A stretch of DNA of 12,609 nt, taken from an uncultured Nitrospina sp. Lineage in GTDB: Bacteria; Nitrospinota; Nitrospinia; Nitrospinales; VA-1. The DNA is taken from the NCBI GenBank assembly GCA_913044145.1, contig CAJWOD010000024.1:1-12609 (forward strand). The letters run 5' to 3'. A program made the translations under genes and the position numbers. The notes below the pieces were generated by a model. That model saw only the letters and a program-made list of their open reading frames with translations. It had not been told where the DNA came from and searched no databases. This document shows, piece by piece, positions 1-7,220 of the stretch. Position 1 is the stretch's first letter. Every line of letters starts with the position of its first letter.

Positions 1-345
1 CAAGTAAATAACGGCGCCGACTTTGGTGCATTGGCTAAACAACATTCCCAAGACAGCTTGGCGTCAAAAGGAGGGGATTTAGGGTTTTTTACACAAAAAC
101 AAATGCTACCTGCTTTCAGCTCACGCGCCTTTAAAATGAAAGTTGGAGAAGTTAGCGAGGTATTCAGAACAGGGCACGGTTTTCATGTTATCAAAGTAAC
201 CGATAGAAAAGCAGGGGTTCTCAGTCCTTTCGCAGCAGAAAAGGAAAAGATCGAAAAGTTTTTGGTCAACAAAAAAATCTCACAGGCAACCCGAGACTAC
301 ATTGAAACCCTCAAGAAAAAAGCTGAAATTAAGACCTATTTCTAA
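1..345 (+). CDS. Peptidyl-prolyl cis-trans isomerase, parvulin/PpiC type (3' part only)
   Basis: The reading frame is open from the first base, so the 5' end of the gene lies outside the window; 114 codons plus TAA are visible. The visible part carries the parvulin core: an ADFGALAKQHSQD helix, then the glycine turn SKGGDLGFF, the hydrophobic stretch with M and F of the prolyl pocket, GEVSEVFRTGHGFHVIKV (the conserved final strands), and a lysine-rich C-terminal helix of about 45 residues. Parvulin enzymes of this layout (PpiC/SurA/PrsA-like) catalyse proline isomerisation and often help outer-membrane or exported proteins fold. The N-terminal part, where a signal peptide or a SurA-like chaperone domain would be, is not visible, so cellular location and subfamily are open. 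A TTG at 31 would be an internal codon, not a start, because it lies inside the conserved domain. Confidence 0.9.
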   Translation, partial: QVNNGADFGALAKQHSQDSLASKGGDLGFFTQKQMLPAFSSRAFKMKVGEVSEVFRTGHGFHVIKVTDRKAGVLSPFAAEKEKIEKFLVNKKISQATRDYIETLKKKAEIKTYF

Positions 346-392
346 TAAATCTTTGCAAAGATAAAACCTAGTACGAATATAAAATTCAGTTA

Positions 393-563
393 TTATTTCT
401 TCGATTTTTTACTGTCAACCTGACTGAGCTTTCGCTTAACGGTTTTCTGCTTATCCTTATCAAAATCTACTCTCAGGTAAACAGTGTTATCAAATAACCT
501 ACTAACCACACCTTCTTTTTTCTTTCCAGCAAAATCAAACTTAATTTTATCTCCAATTTTCAT
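393..563 (-). CDS. Small basic protein, 56 residues, possible SH3-like/KOW-like beta barrel
   Basis: The ORF starts with ATG at 561-563 (complement) and ends in TAA. GAGGTG lies 5 nt upstream (569-574), a strong ribosome binding site and the main argument that it is real. The product begins MKIGDKIKFDFAGKKKEG and continues with VVSRLFDNTVYLRVDFD, then a lysine-rich tail ending SKKSKK; about a third of residues are Lys or Arg. The pattern of a 'G-D-x-I-x-F' strand, a 'K-K-x-G-V-V' turn and strand, and a 'T-V-Y-L-R-V-D' strand resembles small SH3-like or KOW-like barrels that bind RNA or ribosomal partners. That is inference from shape; I do not recognise a named family. It lies antisense to and between the parvulin gene and priA, and it occupies most of what would otherwise be a 451-nt gap. 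Confidence 0.7.
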   Translation of the reverse strand: MKIGDKIKFDFAGKKKEGVVSRLFDNTVYLRVDFDKDKQKTVKRKLSQVDSKKSKK

Positions 564-620
564 ATCTTCACCTCTTTTATAAACAAAAATTATCCTACCT
601 TGCCCGCGAAAGACACGAGG

Positions 621-749
621 TTAGGGGAAAACAAATAAAGAGTCAAATTTATTGATCGTATACCGAGTAGCATAGCACCTTATTTGGAAATTCATAAGCG
701 CTACTCTATTGCCCAAAAACTCCATGCCTAGTACAATCTGGAAAAACAT
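621..749 (-). CDS. Possible small ORF, 42 residues, unknown
   Basis: ATG at 747-749 (complement) is preceded by AAGGA with a 6-nt spacer (756-760), a good ribosome binding site. It ends at TAA 621-623, 57 nt before the start of the 56-residue gene on the same strand. The product begins MFFQIVLGMEFLGNRV, hydrophobic at the N-terminus, with one Cys in the middle. I recognise no family. The frame stays open further upstream into the antisense of the priA start, which lowers the value of the open frame. It could be a genuine small membrane-associated peptide, a decayed gene remnant, or chance. Confidence 0.25.
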   Translation of the reverse strand: MFFQIVLGMEFLGNRVALMNFQIRCYATRYTINKFDSLFVFP

Positions 750-796
750 TGGAGTTCCTTTCAAGTTATTCTTAACCTCTGGCAAAAAATTTAAAC

Positions 797-3259
797 GTGA
801 ACCTTTCTTTAGACAAATCCTTAGCAGAGGTGGCATTTAATTTGCCAATCAAAGAAGTTTTCACCTATAAAATTCCTCCTGAATTTTTTGGAAAGGTTCA
901 GGTTGGTATGCGGGTATTCGTTCCTTTTGGGAAACGTCGTATTACTGGTTATGTTGTCAAACTGTCCTCCAGTTGGGATAAAAAGTTTAAACTAAAATCC
1001 ATCAGCGACTTGCCAGACACCAAGCCCGTTGTAGACAAAGAAATTCTTGCTCTGACAAAATGGGTGAGTGATTATTACCAATGCTCCTGGGGGGAAGCTA
1101 TTAGTGCCACTCTGCCTGCTGGGTTAGACGATGAAGACCGTGAAGAGCTCTCTTTAACAAAAGCAGGAATGGATGCATTAAAGAAAAAGTCTCTTCCTAA
1201 AACAGGAGCTCTCCTTTTACACTTTATCAGCCAAAGACCTAGAGTTACCCTCAAACAATGCCAAAAAGGACTGGGTAAGAAATTCAGCATCTATTCGCTC
1301 GCTAATTTAAAAGAGGGTGGGTTGCTCACTTCTACTAAAGCTATCCATAAAAGTACTATAGGTTATAAGTTTATAAAATCCGTTCGACTTAACCCTAATT
1401 TTTCAAAACCAGAAAATATTGAACAGCTTTTAAAACGTAGTCCTAAACAAAAAATGGTCTACGACCACCTATTAAAAGGTGAAATTAGCACTTCTGATTT
1501 GGAAAAACAGGTAAAAGGAAGTGCTGCCGCGCTTAAAAGCTTAAAAGAAAAAAAACTGGTTGAAGTATTCATCCAAAAAAGGGAAAAAACCAGCGATGTC
1601 GACATATCCAATCAACCCATTGGACCTTCTCTAAAATTTACAGCGGAACAAAAAATAGTTTTTGCCGAACTTAGTAAAGCGATTAAACAATCAAAATTCC
1701 AACCCTATCTATTGCATGGTGTAACAGGTAGCGGAAAAACCGAAATCTATATTCGATGCATTCAACAGGTTCTGGAAAAAGGAAAAACTGCAATTATGAT
1801 GGTTCCAGAAATTTCCCTAACACCTCAAACGGTAGAACGATTCCGCCAACGATTTGGAGATCGAGTAGCCATTCTTCATAGTGGGTTGTCGCAAAATGAA
1901 CGTTTTATCGAATGGAAAAAAATTTACGAGAGAAAGGTTTCCATAGCTGTGGGTGCTCGTTCTGCTATTTTCGCTCCATTCTCAAATCTGGGAATCATTG
2001 TCATTGACGAAGAGCATGACGGCTCTTATAAGCAAGAGTCAACACCGCGTTATCACGCACGCGATACCGCGGTGATGCGCGCCAAATCACAAAATGCCGT
2101 TGTACTGCTCGGGTCAGCTACTCCCTCATTAGAATCAATTCACAATACTCATCTCGACAAATATAAATATCTTTCTCTAAAGAAGCGTATAGGAGATCGG
2201 ATGCTACCCATTGTTAGTCTGGTTGATATGCGAAAAGAACGAAAAGAATTTAAAAACTTTTCTATTTTATCTGGCCAACTTGTCGCCGCTATACGCGATC
2301 GGCTTTCCAGAAAAGAGCAAATATTTCTATTCCTCAATCGACGCGGTACCGCAAGATTTGTTTATTGCTCGGATTGTGGTTATGTCATGGAATGTAACCA
2401 TTGTAGTGTCACTCTCACATTTCATAGCAATGATAATCAACTACTCTGTCATTACTGCAATTTTTCGACCCACATGCCAGGAAATTGTCCTGAATGTCAG
2501 GGAGAAGTGATCCGATTTAGCGGGTTCGGCACTCAAAAATTAGAAGAAGAAACTATCAAGCTATTTCCCAAAGCAAGAGTCACTCGGCTCGACAGAGATA
2601 CCACGCAAGGCAAAAAGGCATTCATAAATATGCACCAAAAAATGCATTCAGGTGAAATCGATATTCTTATAGGAACGCAAATGATCACCAAAGGCCACGA
2701 CTTTCCCAATGTCACCCTTGTGGGTATCGTTGCAGCAGATGTTTCCCTTAATATTCCAGATTTTCGATCCTGCGAACGAGCATTCCAGCTCATTACACAA
2801 GTGGCCGGGAGGGCAGGACGCGGAAAAGTTCCCGGGAAAGTGATTATCCAAACCAACAACCCCGATCATTATATGTTTGAGTTTGTGACAGAACACGATG
2901 TTAATGCCTTCCACAATAAAGAACTGAAATTTAGGAAACGGTTGAATTATCCACCTTTTACAAAAATCATAGCCTTGGAAATCGTTTGCGAAAATGAAGC
3001 CCAGGGGGAAAATGCAGTAGACAAACTTAGACAGTCTTATTCACGACTTATTTCGAAAGAAAAATCCGTGGACTTAATCGGACCCTCCAAAGCGGCTCTT
3101 TACCGGCTTCAAAATAAATTTCGCTGGCATTTGATATTGCGTGGAGGAAACATGAAACAATTACAAAATATTTTGCTAAAATTTTCTCAGCTTAATGAAT
3201 CCAAGGCTCGCGACAAAGTGAAATTAACCATAGATGTCGATCCTTTAAACCTTCTTTAA
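797..3259 (+). CDS. priA: Primosomal protein N', replication-restart helicase PriA
   Basis: PriA recognises stalled or D-loop forks, unwinds the lagging arm 3' to 5' and loads the primosome so that DnaB can be reloaded. This 820-residue protein is longer than the 732 of E. coli and close to Firmicute-type PriA. Residues ~8-105 are the 3'-end-binding domain (LPIKEVFTYKIP, VGMRVFVPFGKRRITGYVV). A winged-helix region follows, with an extra helical/winged segment up to ~280. The helicase core has Walker A GVTGSGKT at 308-315, DEEH at 404-407 and motif VI QVAGRAGRG from 668. Between the lobes are eight cysteines in four CxxC pairs (524-567), the two structural zinc sites. The GTG start is chosen because the frame closes at a TAA at 773-775 and only a CTG lies between; there is no clear Shine-Dalgarno. 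All catalytic motifs look intact. It begins the run priA-yqaA-cutA-msrP. Confidence 0.97.
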   Translation: MNLSLDKSLAEVAFNLPIKEVFTYKIPPEFFGKVQVGMRVFVPFGKRRITGYVVKLSSSWDKKFKLKSISDLPDTKPVVDKEILALTKWVSDYYQCSWGEAISATLPAGLDDEDREELSLTKAGMDALKKKSLPKTGALLLHFISQRPRVTLKQCQKGLGKKFSIYSLANLKEGGLLTSTKAIHKSTIGYKFIKSVRLNPNFSKPENIEQLLKRSPKQKMVYDHLLKGEISTSDLEKQVKGSAAALKSLKEKKLVEVFIQKREKTSDVDISNQPIGPSLKFTAEQKIVFAELSKAIKQSKFQPYLLHGVTGSGKTEIYIRCIQQVLEKGKTAIMMVPEISLTPQTVERFRQRFGDRVAILHSGLSQNERFIEWKKIYERKVSIAVGARSAIFAPFSNLGIIVIDEEHDGSYKQESTPRYHARDTAVMRAKSQNAVVLLGSATPSLESIHNTHLDKYKYLSLKKRIGDRMLPIVSLVDMRKERKEFKNFSILSGQLVAAIRDRLSRKEQIFLFLNRRGTARFVYCSDCGYVMECNHCSVTLTFHSNDNQLLCHYCNFSTHMPGNCPECQGEVIRFSGFGTQKLEEETIKLFPKARVTRLDRDTTQGKKAFINMHQKMHSGEIDILIGTQMITKGHDFPNVTLVGIVAADVSLNIPDFRSCERAFQLITQVAGRAGRGKVPGKVIIQTNNPDHYMFEFVTEHDVNAFHNKELKFRKRLNYPPFTKIIALEIVCENEAQGENAVDKLRQSYSRLISKEKSVDLIGPSKAALYRLQNKFRWHLILRGGNMKQLQNILLKFSQLNESKARDKVKLTIDVDPLNLL

Positions 3260-3280
3260 CCCTTTATTAAAACCCCTTAT

Positions 3281-3868
3281 ATGAAACTATTTAGATCCGC
3301 CTACGACTGGGTTTTACACTGGGCAGCGACACCTTATGCACTGCCTGCCCTTTTCGTAATATCTTTTGTAGAATCTTCTTTTTTCCCCATTCCCCCGGAC
3401 ATTTTACTGATTGCCATGACCGTTGCTGTACCCACGTTATGGATCCGGTATTCTCTTTTTTGTTCAATTGCATCAGTACTAGGGGGAGTGTTTGGTTATT
3501 TTATTGGTTACCAGTTTATGGATCTAGTCGGTCAGCGAATTGTGGACTTTTATCACTTACAGGAAACATTCGATAAAATTGGAGGGCTCTACAATGAGCA
3601 TCAGGGTTGGGCAGTAGCTGCGGCAGGATTCACTCCTCTCCCCTATAAAATATTCACCCTGGCTGCCGGGACATTTAAAATTAATTTACCCACCTTTATC
3701 CTGGCTTCGGCTATTAGCCGTTCGGCACGATTTTTTCTGGTTGGGTTTCTAGTTTACCAATTCGGCCCGCCTATCAAGACATTAATAGAAAAATATTTTA
3801 ATCTATTCAGTATCGTATTTTTTGTTTTGCTCGTGTTAGGATTTTATTTGTTAAAATTTGTGCTATGA
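3281..3868 (+). CDS. YqaA/DedA-type (VTT/SNARE-associated) membrane protein
   Basis: A 195-residue inner-membrane protein of the DedA superfamily, YqaA branch. The family signature ESSFFPIPPD is at residues 31-40, at the re-entrant first hairpin, and the second signature GFTPLPYK is at 116-123, followed by a glycine-containing hydrophobic segment (TLAAGTF). Predicted membrane segments lie at about 20-50, 58-80, 110-135, 140-160 and 172-194. DedA-family members are linked to lipid (undecaprenyl phosphate or phospholipid) flipping and membrane-potential maintenance; for the YqaA branch the substrate is not established, so I leave the role open. It starts 21 nt after the priA stop with no obvious Shine-Dalgarno, suggesting translational coupling or a weak start, and its TGA stop lies 14 nt before the cutA start. 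Confidence 0.85.
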   Translation: MKLFRSAYDWVLHWAATPYALPALFVISFVESSFFPIPPDILLIAMTVAVPTLWIRYSLFCSIASVLGGVFGYFIGYQFMDLVGQRIVDFYHLQETFDKIGGLYNEHQGWAVAAAGFTPLPYKIFTLAAGTFKINLPTFILASAISRSARFFLVGFLVYQFGPPIKTLIEKYFNLFSIVFFVLLVLGFYLLKFVL

Positions 3869-3870
3869 CG

Positions 3871-3877
3871 AAGGAGG
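3871..3877 (+). promoter_or_regulatory. Shine-Dalgarno AAGGAGG that fixes the cutA start
   Basis: AAGGAGG sits 5 nt before the ATG at 3883. An ATG at 3865 overlaps the yqaA stop (ATGA) and is in frame, but the strong site lies downstream of it, so it cannot serve that codon. The later start also gives the usual CutA length. Confidence 0.85.
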
Positions 3878-3882
3878 ATCGC

Positions 3883-4203
3883 ATGGATGAGCATTGCGTT
3901 ATTTTTATTACCGCAGGGTCCAAAGAAGAAGCAGAAATATTAAGTCGCGGAATGATAGAAAAGAAACTTGCCTTTTGCGTTAACACAGTTCTCGGCATTC
4001 AATCGACTTACCACTGGGAAGGTAAGCTACATGTCGATAATGAGATTCTATTAATTGCAAAAACCCGACAGCAGAAATACAGCGCGCTGGAAAACTGGGT
4101 AAAACAAAATCACAGTTACGATGTTCCGGAAATCATTTCCCTGCCTATTCAAAAAGGACTGCCTGAATATTTAAAAGCAATCGATGACTGGGTTACCAGT
4201 TAA
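3883..4203 (+). CDS. cutA: CutA1-type divalent-ion tolerance protein
   Basis: CutA1 proteins are small trimeric, ferredoxin-like-fold proteins related in shape to PII. Genetics in E. coli linked them to copper and divalent-metal tolerance, but the molecular function is unsettled. The 106-residue product matches the family along its length: the VIFITAGSKEEAEIL strand-helix start, the CVN motif at 32-34 (the conserved Cys), STYHWEG at 41-47, the EILLIAKT strand at 54-61, H77 followed by YDVPEII, and a C-terminal YLKAIDDWV helix. The start at 3883 is set by the Shine-Dalgarno at 3871-3877. The stop lies 5 nt before msrP, so the two are probably cotranscribed; a functional link is not evident. 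Confidence 0.95.
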   Translation: MDEHCVIFITAGSKEEAEILSRGMIEKKLAFCVNTVLGIQSTYHWEGKLHVDNEILLIAKTRQQKYSALENWVKQNHSYDVPEIISLPIQKGLPEYLKAIDDWVTS

Positions 4204-4208
4204 ACTCA

Positions 4209-5177
4209 ATGGCAAACTATATAAAAAAAAAAGACTGGCAGATTTCTGAAAATCTCGCTACACCTGAGTCTGCTTACTTACGACGACGGGAATTTATTCA
4301 AGGCACGGCCCTAACCTCTCTAGTGACGGTAGGCGCGTTATACGGATGCGGTCCTTCCACCCCTCCAAATTCTCTCCCAGGAGTTGAATGGAACGATACG
4401 GAAAAATCGATCTACCCTGCCAAGCGCAATTCGGAATTTGAACTCGACCGACCCATGACCGATGAAAAAATCGCGGGAACTTATAATAATTTTTACGAGT
4501 TTGGTACCGATAAAGCAGATCCCGTCAATTACGCTCAAAAACTCAACACCCGACCGTGGAAAGTCGAAGTGGGTGGACTCGTCAACAAACCCAAAACAAT
4601 CGATATCGACGACCTGTTAAAAACTATGCCGATAGAAGAAAGGCTGTATCGCCTTCGCTGTGTCGAAGCCTGGGCCATGGCAGTCCCATGGACGGGTTTT
4701 GCATTTAAAGAACTGTTAAAACTCGTGGAACCAAAGTCATCCGCAACTCATGTTAAAATGGAAACCTTCTACCAACCGTTCACCGCACAAGGGCAGCTGG
4801 CTTTTTGGGAACCCTGGGCCTACACCGAAGCATTGACAATAGAAGAAGCAATGAATGAAATTACTTTTCTGGCCACAGGAATTTATGGACACCCATTATC
4901 CAATCAACACGGTGCCCCGATTCGTCTTGCCGTTCCGTGGAAGTATGGGTTCAAGAGTATTAAATCCATTGTAAAAATAGAACTCGTTGACTACAAACCC
5001 ATGACGTTTTGGACGACTTTGCAAGGACTCGAATATGATTTCACTGCCAACGTCAATCCGGGCATCCCTCATCCCCGCTGGCCGCAGAACCGCGAAAAGA
5101 TGTTAGGAACCGGGGCTATCCGAGCAACAATGCCATATAACGGCTATGGCAAATACGTTGCACAATTATATTCTTAA
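4209..5177 (+). CDS. msrP: Protein-methionine-sulfoxide reductase catalytic subunit MsrP (YedY family)
   Basis: MsrP is a periplasmic molybdopterin enzyme that reduces oxidised methionine in exported proteins, normally taking electrons from the haem membrane protein MsrQ. The 322-residue product is close to the ~334 of E. coli. The N-terminus has a long polar region, then the twin arginines RRREFIQG (25-32) and a hydrophobic stretch to ~46, i.e. a Tat signal, as expected for a cofactor-loaded protein. The molybdenum-ligand cysteine is Cys151 in LRCVEAWAMAVPWTGF, which matches the YedY active-site segment. Further family blocks include PFTAQGQLAFWEPWAY, YGHPLSNQHGAPIRL and WKYGFKSIKSI, and a basic C-terminal domain segment PRWPQNREKM. 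It begins 5 nt after cutA with no evident Shine-Dalgarno. No msrQ gene is in the window; the next gene runs in the opposite direction. Confidence 0.95.
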   Translation: MANYIKKKDWQISENLATPESAYLRRREFIQGTALTSLVTVGALYGCGPSTPPNSLPGVEWNDTEKSIYPAKRNSEFELDRPMTDEKIAGTYNNFYEFGTDKADPVNYAQKLNTRPWKVEVGGLVNKPKTIDIDDLLKTMPIEERLYRLRCVEAWAMAVPWTGFAFKELLKLVEPKSSATHVKMETFYQPFTAQGQLAFWEPWAYTEALTIEEAMNEITFLATGIYGHPLSNQHGAPIRLAVPWKYGFKSIKSIVKIELVDYKPMTFWTTLQGLEYDFTANVNPGIPHPRWPQNREKMLGTGAIRATMPYNGYGKYVAQLYS

Positions 5178-5222
5178 TTATTTAAATTATTATATCCATC
5201 AGAAAAAAAATCTTCTTTATCT

Positions 5223-5537
5223 TTACTTCTTAAAAAACAATTCTAACTGTGCGCCCATGAAGCCCGCTATGGCACCACCTGTTCCTGCTGCGATTATCAG
5301 GATGTCCCGATCACCAGTTCGATAACCAAAGTAAGCACCAATTATTACCCCCAGACAGATGATCACCATATACCTGTATCCACCGAGCCAACCGACAAAA
5401 CCGCCGACCACCAAGCCTAAAAAACCAGCAATGACCATCAGCAAGGGGCTATCCATCACCAACCCGATCAATATTCCCGTCGTGCCAATCAAGGCCATGC
5501 CTATATAAATTTCATTTTTCTGAACAGGTTTTGGCAT
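5223..5537 (-). CDS. Small glycine-rich four-helix membrane protein, unknown function
   Basis: A 104-residue protein with about one residue in five glycine and predicted membrane helices at about 11-28, 32-52, 55-72 and 78-98, separated by very short loops; the only charged loops are around 73-78 (YRTGDRD) and the ends. The dense G-x(3)-G spacing suggests tightly packed helices or an oligomer. I do not recognise the family. ATG at 5535-5537 is preferred to a TTG at 5559-5561 because GGAG lies 12 nt upstream (a somewhat long spacer) and the extension adds only eight unremarkable residues. It is convergent with msrP and separated from pntB by a terminator-like hairpin, so it is probably its own transcript. 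Confidence 0.75.
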   Translation of the reverse strand: MPKPVQKNEIYIGMALIGTTGILIGLVMDSPLLMVIAGFLGLVVGGFVGWLGGYRYMVIICLGVIIGAYFGYRTGDRDILIIAAGTGGAIAGFMGAQLELFFKK

Positions 5538-5599
5538 ATGAAAGTGTAACTCCGTTGGCAATTTGAAATGGCCCTATTTAGCAATCAAGCATTGAATGG

Positions 5600-5627
5600 G
5601 ATATAAGAGCCATCGTTCAATCCTCAA
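5600..5627 (-). promoter_or_regulatory. Possible sigma-70 promoter for the small membrane protein gene
   Basis: On the minus strand TTGAGG is followed after 16 nt by TATATC, a moderate match to the -35 and -10 consensus, about 60 nt ahead of the ATG at 5537. It is placed between the pntB terminator hairpin and the gene, where a promoter would be needed. Weak motif evidence only. Confidence 0.25.
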
Positions 5628-5748
5628 CCACGTGTTATATCTTTTCCACTGATTTCATACCTCGAAGGGGTAAATGAATACTAACAGAACATTTTCTTTC
5701 TTCCTGATTATCCTGCTTACCAAGCAACTGCATATGCTTAAAAAGGGC

Positions 5749-5782
5749 AAAGAAAAACCCCCTCAACCCCCCTTAGAGGGGG
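5749..5782 (-). terminator. Rho-independent terminator-like hairpin downstream of pntB
   Basis: Read on the minus strand, CCCCCTC (5776-5782) pairs with GAGGGGG (5758-5764) across an 11-nt loop and is followed directly by TTTTTCTTT (5749-5757). A second, tighter fold of CCCCC with the G-run inside the loop is also possible. It lies 30 nt past the pntB stop, the right place and direction for ending pntAB. The C-run/G-run makeup also resembles dispersed intergenic palindromic repeats seen in many genomes, so it may be a repeat copy serving as a terminator. Confidence 0.7.
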
Positions 5783-5812
5783 AAATAAAATGAGGAGGCT
5801 AACTTGATAATT

Positions 5813-7207
5813 TTAGATGTTCTTGAAAACCTCGTCGAGGCTCTTCTTAGCATCGCCAAACAGCATTCGTGTATTCTCTTTAAAGAAGAGCGGATTTTGC
5901 ACACCTGCATAACCGGTTGCCATTCCACGTTTCAGAACAATAGTCGTTCCCCCCAACCATGGCTCCATGACTGGCATTCCAGCGATGGGGCTGTCTGGAT
6001 CAGTTTGCGCTGATGGATTGACAATATCATTTGCACCAATAACGATGGAAACATCGATATCGGGAAAATCGTCATTAATCTCATCCATTTCATAAACAAT
6101 ATCGTAAGGCACTTTGGCTTCAGCCAGCAATACATTCATATGCCCCGGCATTCGCCCTGCTACAGGATGAATTCCGAACCGAACATTTATTTTTTTGGCG
6201 CGAAGTGCTTTAGTAATTTCATTAACAATATGCTGTGCCTGGGCCACCGCCATTCCGTAACCCGGAATAATCATGACCTCTTTGGATTCTGTTAACAATG
6301 CTGCCACTTCAGGAGCCTGTAGGGCAATGACTTCGCCTTGCTCTTCGACAGAAGCACTGCCGCCGCCGCTGGTTGTTCCAAACCCACCTGCGATAACGGA
6401 AAGAAACTTCCGGTTCATCGCGCGACACATGATATAACTCAGAATGGCACCACTACTTCCTACCAATGCGCCCGTTACAATGAGCAGATCGTTGCTGAGC
6501 ATGAACCCCGTTGCCGAAGCCGCCCAACCGGAATAACTGTTAAGCATGGAAACAACAACCGGCATATCGGCACCACCGATAGCCATTACCATATGAATTC
6601 CAAATAGCAGCGCAATACCCGTCATAATCAACAAGGGCGCTGTTCCGCCACCTGCCGCTGACTGGACAACAAATTCTTTACATAACCAGATGGAAATAAG
6701 CAACAGAATCAAGTTTAAAAAATGTCGCGCAGGGAGCAACATGGGGTTGCCACTTATTTTTCCGCTCAATTTTCCAAAAGCTATGACAGATCCCGATAAA
6801 GTTACAGCACCGATTAGAATACCCAGATAAGTTTCCACATCGTGAATGGTTAATTCGACACCGCTGTAGTGACTCAATCTTCCGGGATCCATAAAGTTGG
6901 CAAATCCAACCAATACCGCTGCAAGCCCTACCAGGCTATGGAGCATGGCAACCAACTCCGGCATTTCAGTCATTTGAACACGCTTTGCCAGAATCAGACC
7001 GATGGCTCCACCTAAAATCAGACCACCGACAAGGATTTCGATATTGCCTGTAACTCCCGCTATAGTAGCAATCAACGCCACAGTCATACCGATTATCCCA
7101 TAAAGGTTACCGCGCCTTGCAGTTTCCTGATTGCTCAGTCCCCCTAAAGCTAAAATAAATAAAATTGTTGCCCCAACATAAGAGGCGGTTACGATTCCTT
7201 CACTCAT
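5813..7207 (-). CDS. pntB: H+-translocating NAD(P) transhydrogenase subunit beta
   Basis: With PntA this forms the inner-membrane enzyme that uses the proton gradient to pass hydride from NADH to NADP+, supplying NADPH for biosynthesis and redox defence. The 464-residue product is nearly the length of E. coli PntB (462). Residues ~1-265 hold the membrane domain dII: EMPELVAMLHSLVGLAAVLVGF contains His90, aligned with the proton-channel His91 of E. coli, and NSYSGWAASATGFML holds the equivalent of Asn222. After a linker comes the NADP(H) domain dIII: PGYGMAVAQAQ (GYG at 316-318), HPVAGRMPGHMNVLLAEA, the GANDIVNP loop and KRGMATGYAGVQNPLF near the end. The ATG has a perfect AGGAGG 7 nt upstream. 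It follows pntA by 11 nt. Confidence 0.98.
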   Translation of the reverse strand: MSEGIVTASYVGATILFILALGGLSNQETARRGNLYGIIGMTVALIATIAGVTGNIEILVGGLILGGAIGLILAKRVQMTEMPELVAMLHSLVGLAAVLVGFANFMDPGRLSHYSGVELTIHDVETYLGILIGAVTLSGSVIAFGKLSGKISGNPMLLPARHFLNLILLLISIWLCKEFVVQSAAGGGTAPLLIMTGIALLFGIHMVMAIGGADMPVVVSMLNSYSGWAASATGFMLSNDLLIVTGALVGSSGAILSYIMCRAMNRKFLSVIAGGFGTTSGGGSASVEEQGEVIALQAPEVAALLTESKEVMIIPGYGMAVAQAQHIVNEITKALRAKKINVRFGIHPVAGRMPGHMNVLLAEAKVPYDIVYEMDEINDDFPDIDVSIVIGANDIVNPSAQTDPDSPIAGMPVMEPWLGGTTIVLKRGMATGYAGVQNPLFFKENTRMLFGDAKKSLDEVFKNI

Positions 7208-7214
7208 TTTCTCG

Positions 7215-7220
7215 CCTCCT
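7215..7220 (-). promoter_or_regulatory. pntB Shine-Dalgarno overlapping the pntA stop
   Basis: On the minus strand the end of pntA reads AAATAGGAGGCGAGAAAATG. The AG of the pntA TAG stop is the first two bases of AGGAGG, so ribosomes ending pntA sit on the pntB initiation site. This suggests coupled synthesis of the two subunits. Confidence 0.85.

Noticed and set aside
349..362. Perfect 14-nt palindrome ATCTTTG-CAAAGAT just past the parvulin stop
   Set aside because: One such palindrome is expected by chance in a window of this size; no loop or T-tract, so it is not a terminator.
2211..2510. 99-codon + strand ORF inside priA
   Set aside because: It is a different frame of the intact helicase and zinc-binding region, which has every conserved motif.
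5635..5733. 32-codon minus-strand ORF with a short segment (QEERKCSVSIHLPLR) reminiscent of the start of PilZ domains
   Set aside because: Too short for the domain, no Shine-Dalgarno, and the resemblance is a single short stretch.
5674..5793. 39-codon + strand ORF with a weak GGGG upstream
   Set aside because: It reads through the C/G-rich hairpin element and ends just after it; its proline-rich tail is simply the translation of the repeat.
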